Below are positions 63,208-64,000 of a stretch of 64,000 bases of DNA, piece by piece. This DNA is from JAGOEX01 sp964630905 (GTDB lineage: Bacteria > UBP6 > UBA1177): NCBI GenBank assembly GCA_964630905.1, contig CAZVWR010000007.1:26938-90937 (forward strand), written 5' to 3'. The stretch's first letter is position 1; the number at the start of each line of letters is the position of its first letter. The notes below the pieces were generated by a model, which was not told the origin of the DNA, did not search any database, and saw only the letters and a list, made by a program, of their open reading frames with translations. The position numbers and the translations under genes were made by a program.

Positions 63208-63805
63208 AATCTTCGCGGTAGGTAACTTCGATCGGTGAATATTTGTCATTTTCAGGCATGAGAAGAACTTTGCCGTTATCCATTTTAAGCCGTTTTATGG
63301 TTGCTTCGTTATCAATGAGAGCGGCAACGATCTCGCCGTTCTCTGCAACGGGCTGTCTGCGGATGATTACAAGATCTCCCTGATTAATTCCGGCATTTAT
63401 CATGCTGTCGCCTTTGACTTTGAGGGCGAAAAACTTCCCTTTGCCGATACTGCTTTCATCGACAAGGATTTCACTTTCAAAATTTTCATCAGCAAGTAAC
63501 GGCTGTCCGGCGGCTATTGTTCCAAGAACAGGTATTTTGATAAGTCTGACCTTCTCTTCTGTAAGGTTAAGATCATTTTTTCTGTCAATGATCTCTATTG
63601 ATCTTGCCGCTTTCTTCTGCCGTTTTATGAAACCTTTCTTTTCAAGACGGTCAAGTTGTTCAAAAACACTTGTAGCAGTAATTCCAAGCTCTTTACCTAT
63701 TTCCCTTGATGTCGGAGGGAAACCGTTTTTTTCAATGTGGCTTCTGATTGATTCAAGAACCTTCCGCTGTGAAACCGTAAGGTCGTCATTTAAAAAATTT
63801 CTCAT
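63167..63805 (-). CDS. lexA: LexA SOS repressor
   Basis: A 212-residue LexA. The N-terminal winged helix (SREIGKELGITATSVFEQLDRL, about 33-54) is joined to an S24 peptidase domain. The self-cleavage site is Ala99-Gly100 (GTIAAGQP), and the catalytic pair is Ser134 (KGDSMINAGI) and Lys171 (EATIKRLK). It represses DNA-damage genes until RecA filaments trigger cleavage. A GAGGTG site precedes the ATG and a near-perfect promoter lies at 63838-63866. I found no recognisable SOS box of the E. coli, Gram-positive or myxobacterial type in its leader, so its operator may be lineage-specific. Confidence 0.95.
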   Translation of the reverse strand: MRNFLNDDLTVSQRKVLESIRSHIEKNGFPPTSREIGKELGITATSVFEQLDRLEKKGFIKRQKKAARSIEIIDRKNDLNLTEEKVRLIKIPVLGTIAAGQPLLADENFESEILVDESSIGKGKFFALKVKGDSMINAGINQGDLVIIRRQPVAENGEIVAALIDNEATIKRLKMDNGKVLLMPENDKYSPIEVTYREDFRILGKLITTVSY

Positions 63806-63837
63806 AATATCACCTCATAAATGATAAGAACTCGGCA

Positions 63838-63866
63838 ATTATATACCTGAAAAATATAAGGGTCAA
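63838..63866 (-). promoter_or_regulatory. Sigma-70-type promoter of lexA
   Basis: Minus-strand -35 TTGACC (plus 63861-63866) and perfect -10 TATAAT (63838-63843) with a 17-base spacer, about 32 bases before the lexA ATG. Confidence 0.7.
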
Positions 63867-63876
63867 GAAAAAAAGT

Positions 63877-63904
63877 TTGAAATTTTATAAGTAAGTGGTA
63901 TAAA
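63877..63904 (+). promoter_or_regulatory. Sigma-70-type promoter of tRNA-Pro
   Basis: -35 TTGAAA (63877-63882) and -10 TATAAA (63899-63904) with a 16-base spacer. Transcription would start near 63911, nine bases before the mature tRNA. It is divergent from the lexA promoter. Confidence 0.6.
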
Positions 63905-63919
63905 GCAAGCCGTTTTAGT

Positions 63920-63996
63920 CGGGATGTAGCTCAGCCTGGTAGAGTACTACGTTCGGGACGTAGGAGTCGCTGGTTCGAACCCAGTCATCCCGACCA
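63920..63996 (+). tRNA. tRNA-Pro (anticodon CGG)
   Basis: A complete 77-base cloverleaf. The acceptor stem CGGGATG pairs with CATCCCG, followed by an A discriminator and an encoded CCA end. The anticodon arm is CTACG-TTCGGGA-CGTAG, so the anticodon is CGG, reading CCG proline codons. The T arm has GGTTCGAACCC. Confidence 0.95.
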
Positions 63997-64000
63997 TTTT

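Overview
The window reads as a moderately A+T-rich, densely coding chromosome segment from an uncultured Gram-negative bacterium, probably anaerobic and fermentative. Envelope evidence is strong: TolC- and OmpA-type proteins, an RND pump, many signal peptides and lipoboxes. Several families (IgGFc-binding-like surface lipoprotein, TIGR04551-like outer-membrane protein, a Cys/Asp-repeat plus collagen-like surface protein, lipoproteins with acidic low-complexity linkers, HprK with HPr/EI but no PTS permease) are ones I associate with Myxococcota and other deltaproteobacterial-grade lineages. The taxonomic call is an inference of modest confidence. No gene-free stretch exceeds 300 bases; the longest gaps (about 150-180 bases, at 28265-28443, 20185-20351, 39263-39423, 15086-15239, 54842-54989 and 43533-43680) hold promoters, operator-like repeats or REP elements. 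I saw no convincing intrinsic terminator and no CRISPR array.

Layout. 3-8808 (+) is one tight, partly overlapping run: hprK (5' end outside the window), an EIIA-Man protein, ptsH, ptsI, ptb, buk, a lipoprotein and ftsK. 8809-15085 (-) is an RND efflux operon tolC-tetR-MFP-RND with a near-consensus promoter and a palindrome that may be the TetR operator. 15240-24726 holds queE, a lipoprotein, an acyltransferase, pckA, an OmpA-type protein, a lone ExbB/TolQ homologue and the tdh-kbl threonine-to-glycine pair. 24829-28264 holds pepD, a CBM9-like lipoprotein and a degenerate LytM protein.

28283-34515 is the clearest accessory segment. It holds a REP-type palindromic element, then an A+T-rich 1815-residue gene fusing an SF1 helicase, a Vsr/MTES_1575-like nuclease and a GreA/GreB C-terminal-like domain, then a REP-associated tyrosine transposase that carries the same REP sequence in frame. 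The helicase fusion is the best candidate in the window for an undescribed, possibly antiphage, system.

34531-50832 carries pepF, a gingipain-like (C25) peptidase with an adjacent lipoprotein, a FadL-like barrel, the repeat-rich surface protein, ligA, and a five-gene operon (LolA-like carrier, two permeases, an ATPase, an outer-membrane barrel) that looks like a lipid or lipoprotein export route. 50853-59300 carries the IgGFc-binding-like lipoprotein, a sigma-54 activator with an O-methyltransferase, a divergent thioredoxin/ferredoxin/small-membrane-protein operon behind a good sigma-54 promoter, a tandem-ACT protein, the TIGR04551-like protein, a second Ptb homologue and a DUF493-like protein. 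59311-64000 carries a YhcG-type nuclease, a lipase-like lipoprotein, a queuosine-tRNA mannosyltransferase-like protein, lexA and tRNA-Pro(CGG).

Physiology suggested: threonine and peptide catabolism (pepD, pepF, tdh, kbl), butyryl- or branched acyl-CoA conversion to acid with ATP gain (ptb, buk), PEP-level control (pckA, EI/HPr/HprK), and heavy investment in surface proteins.
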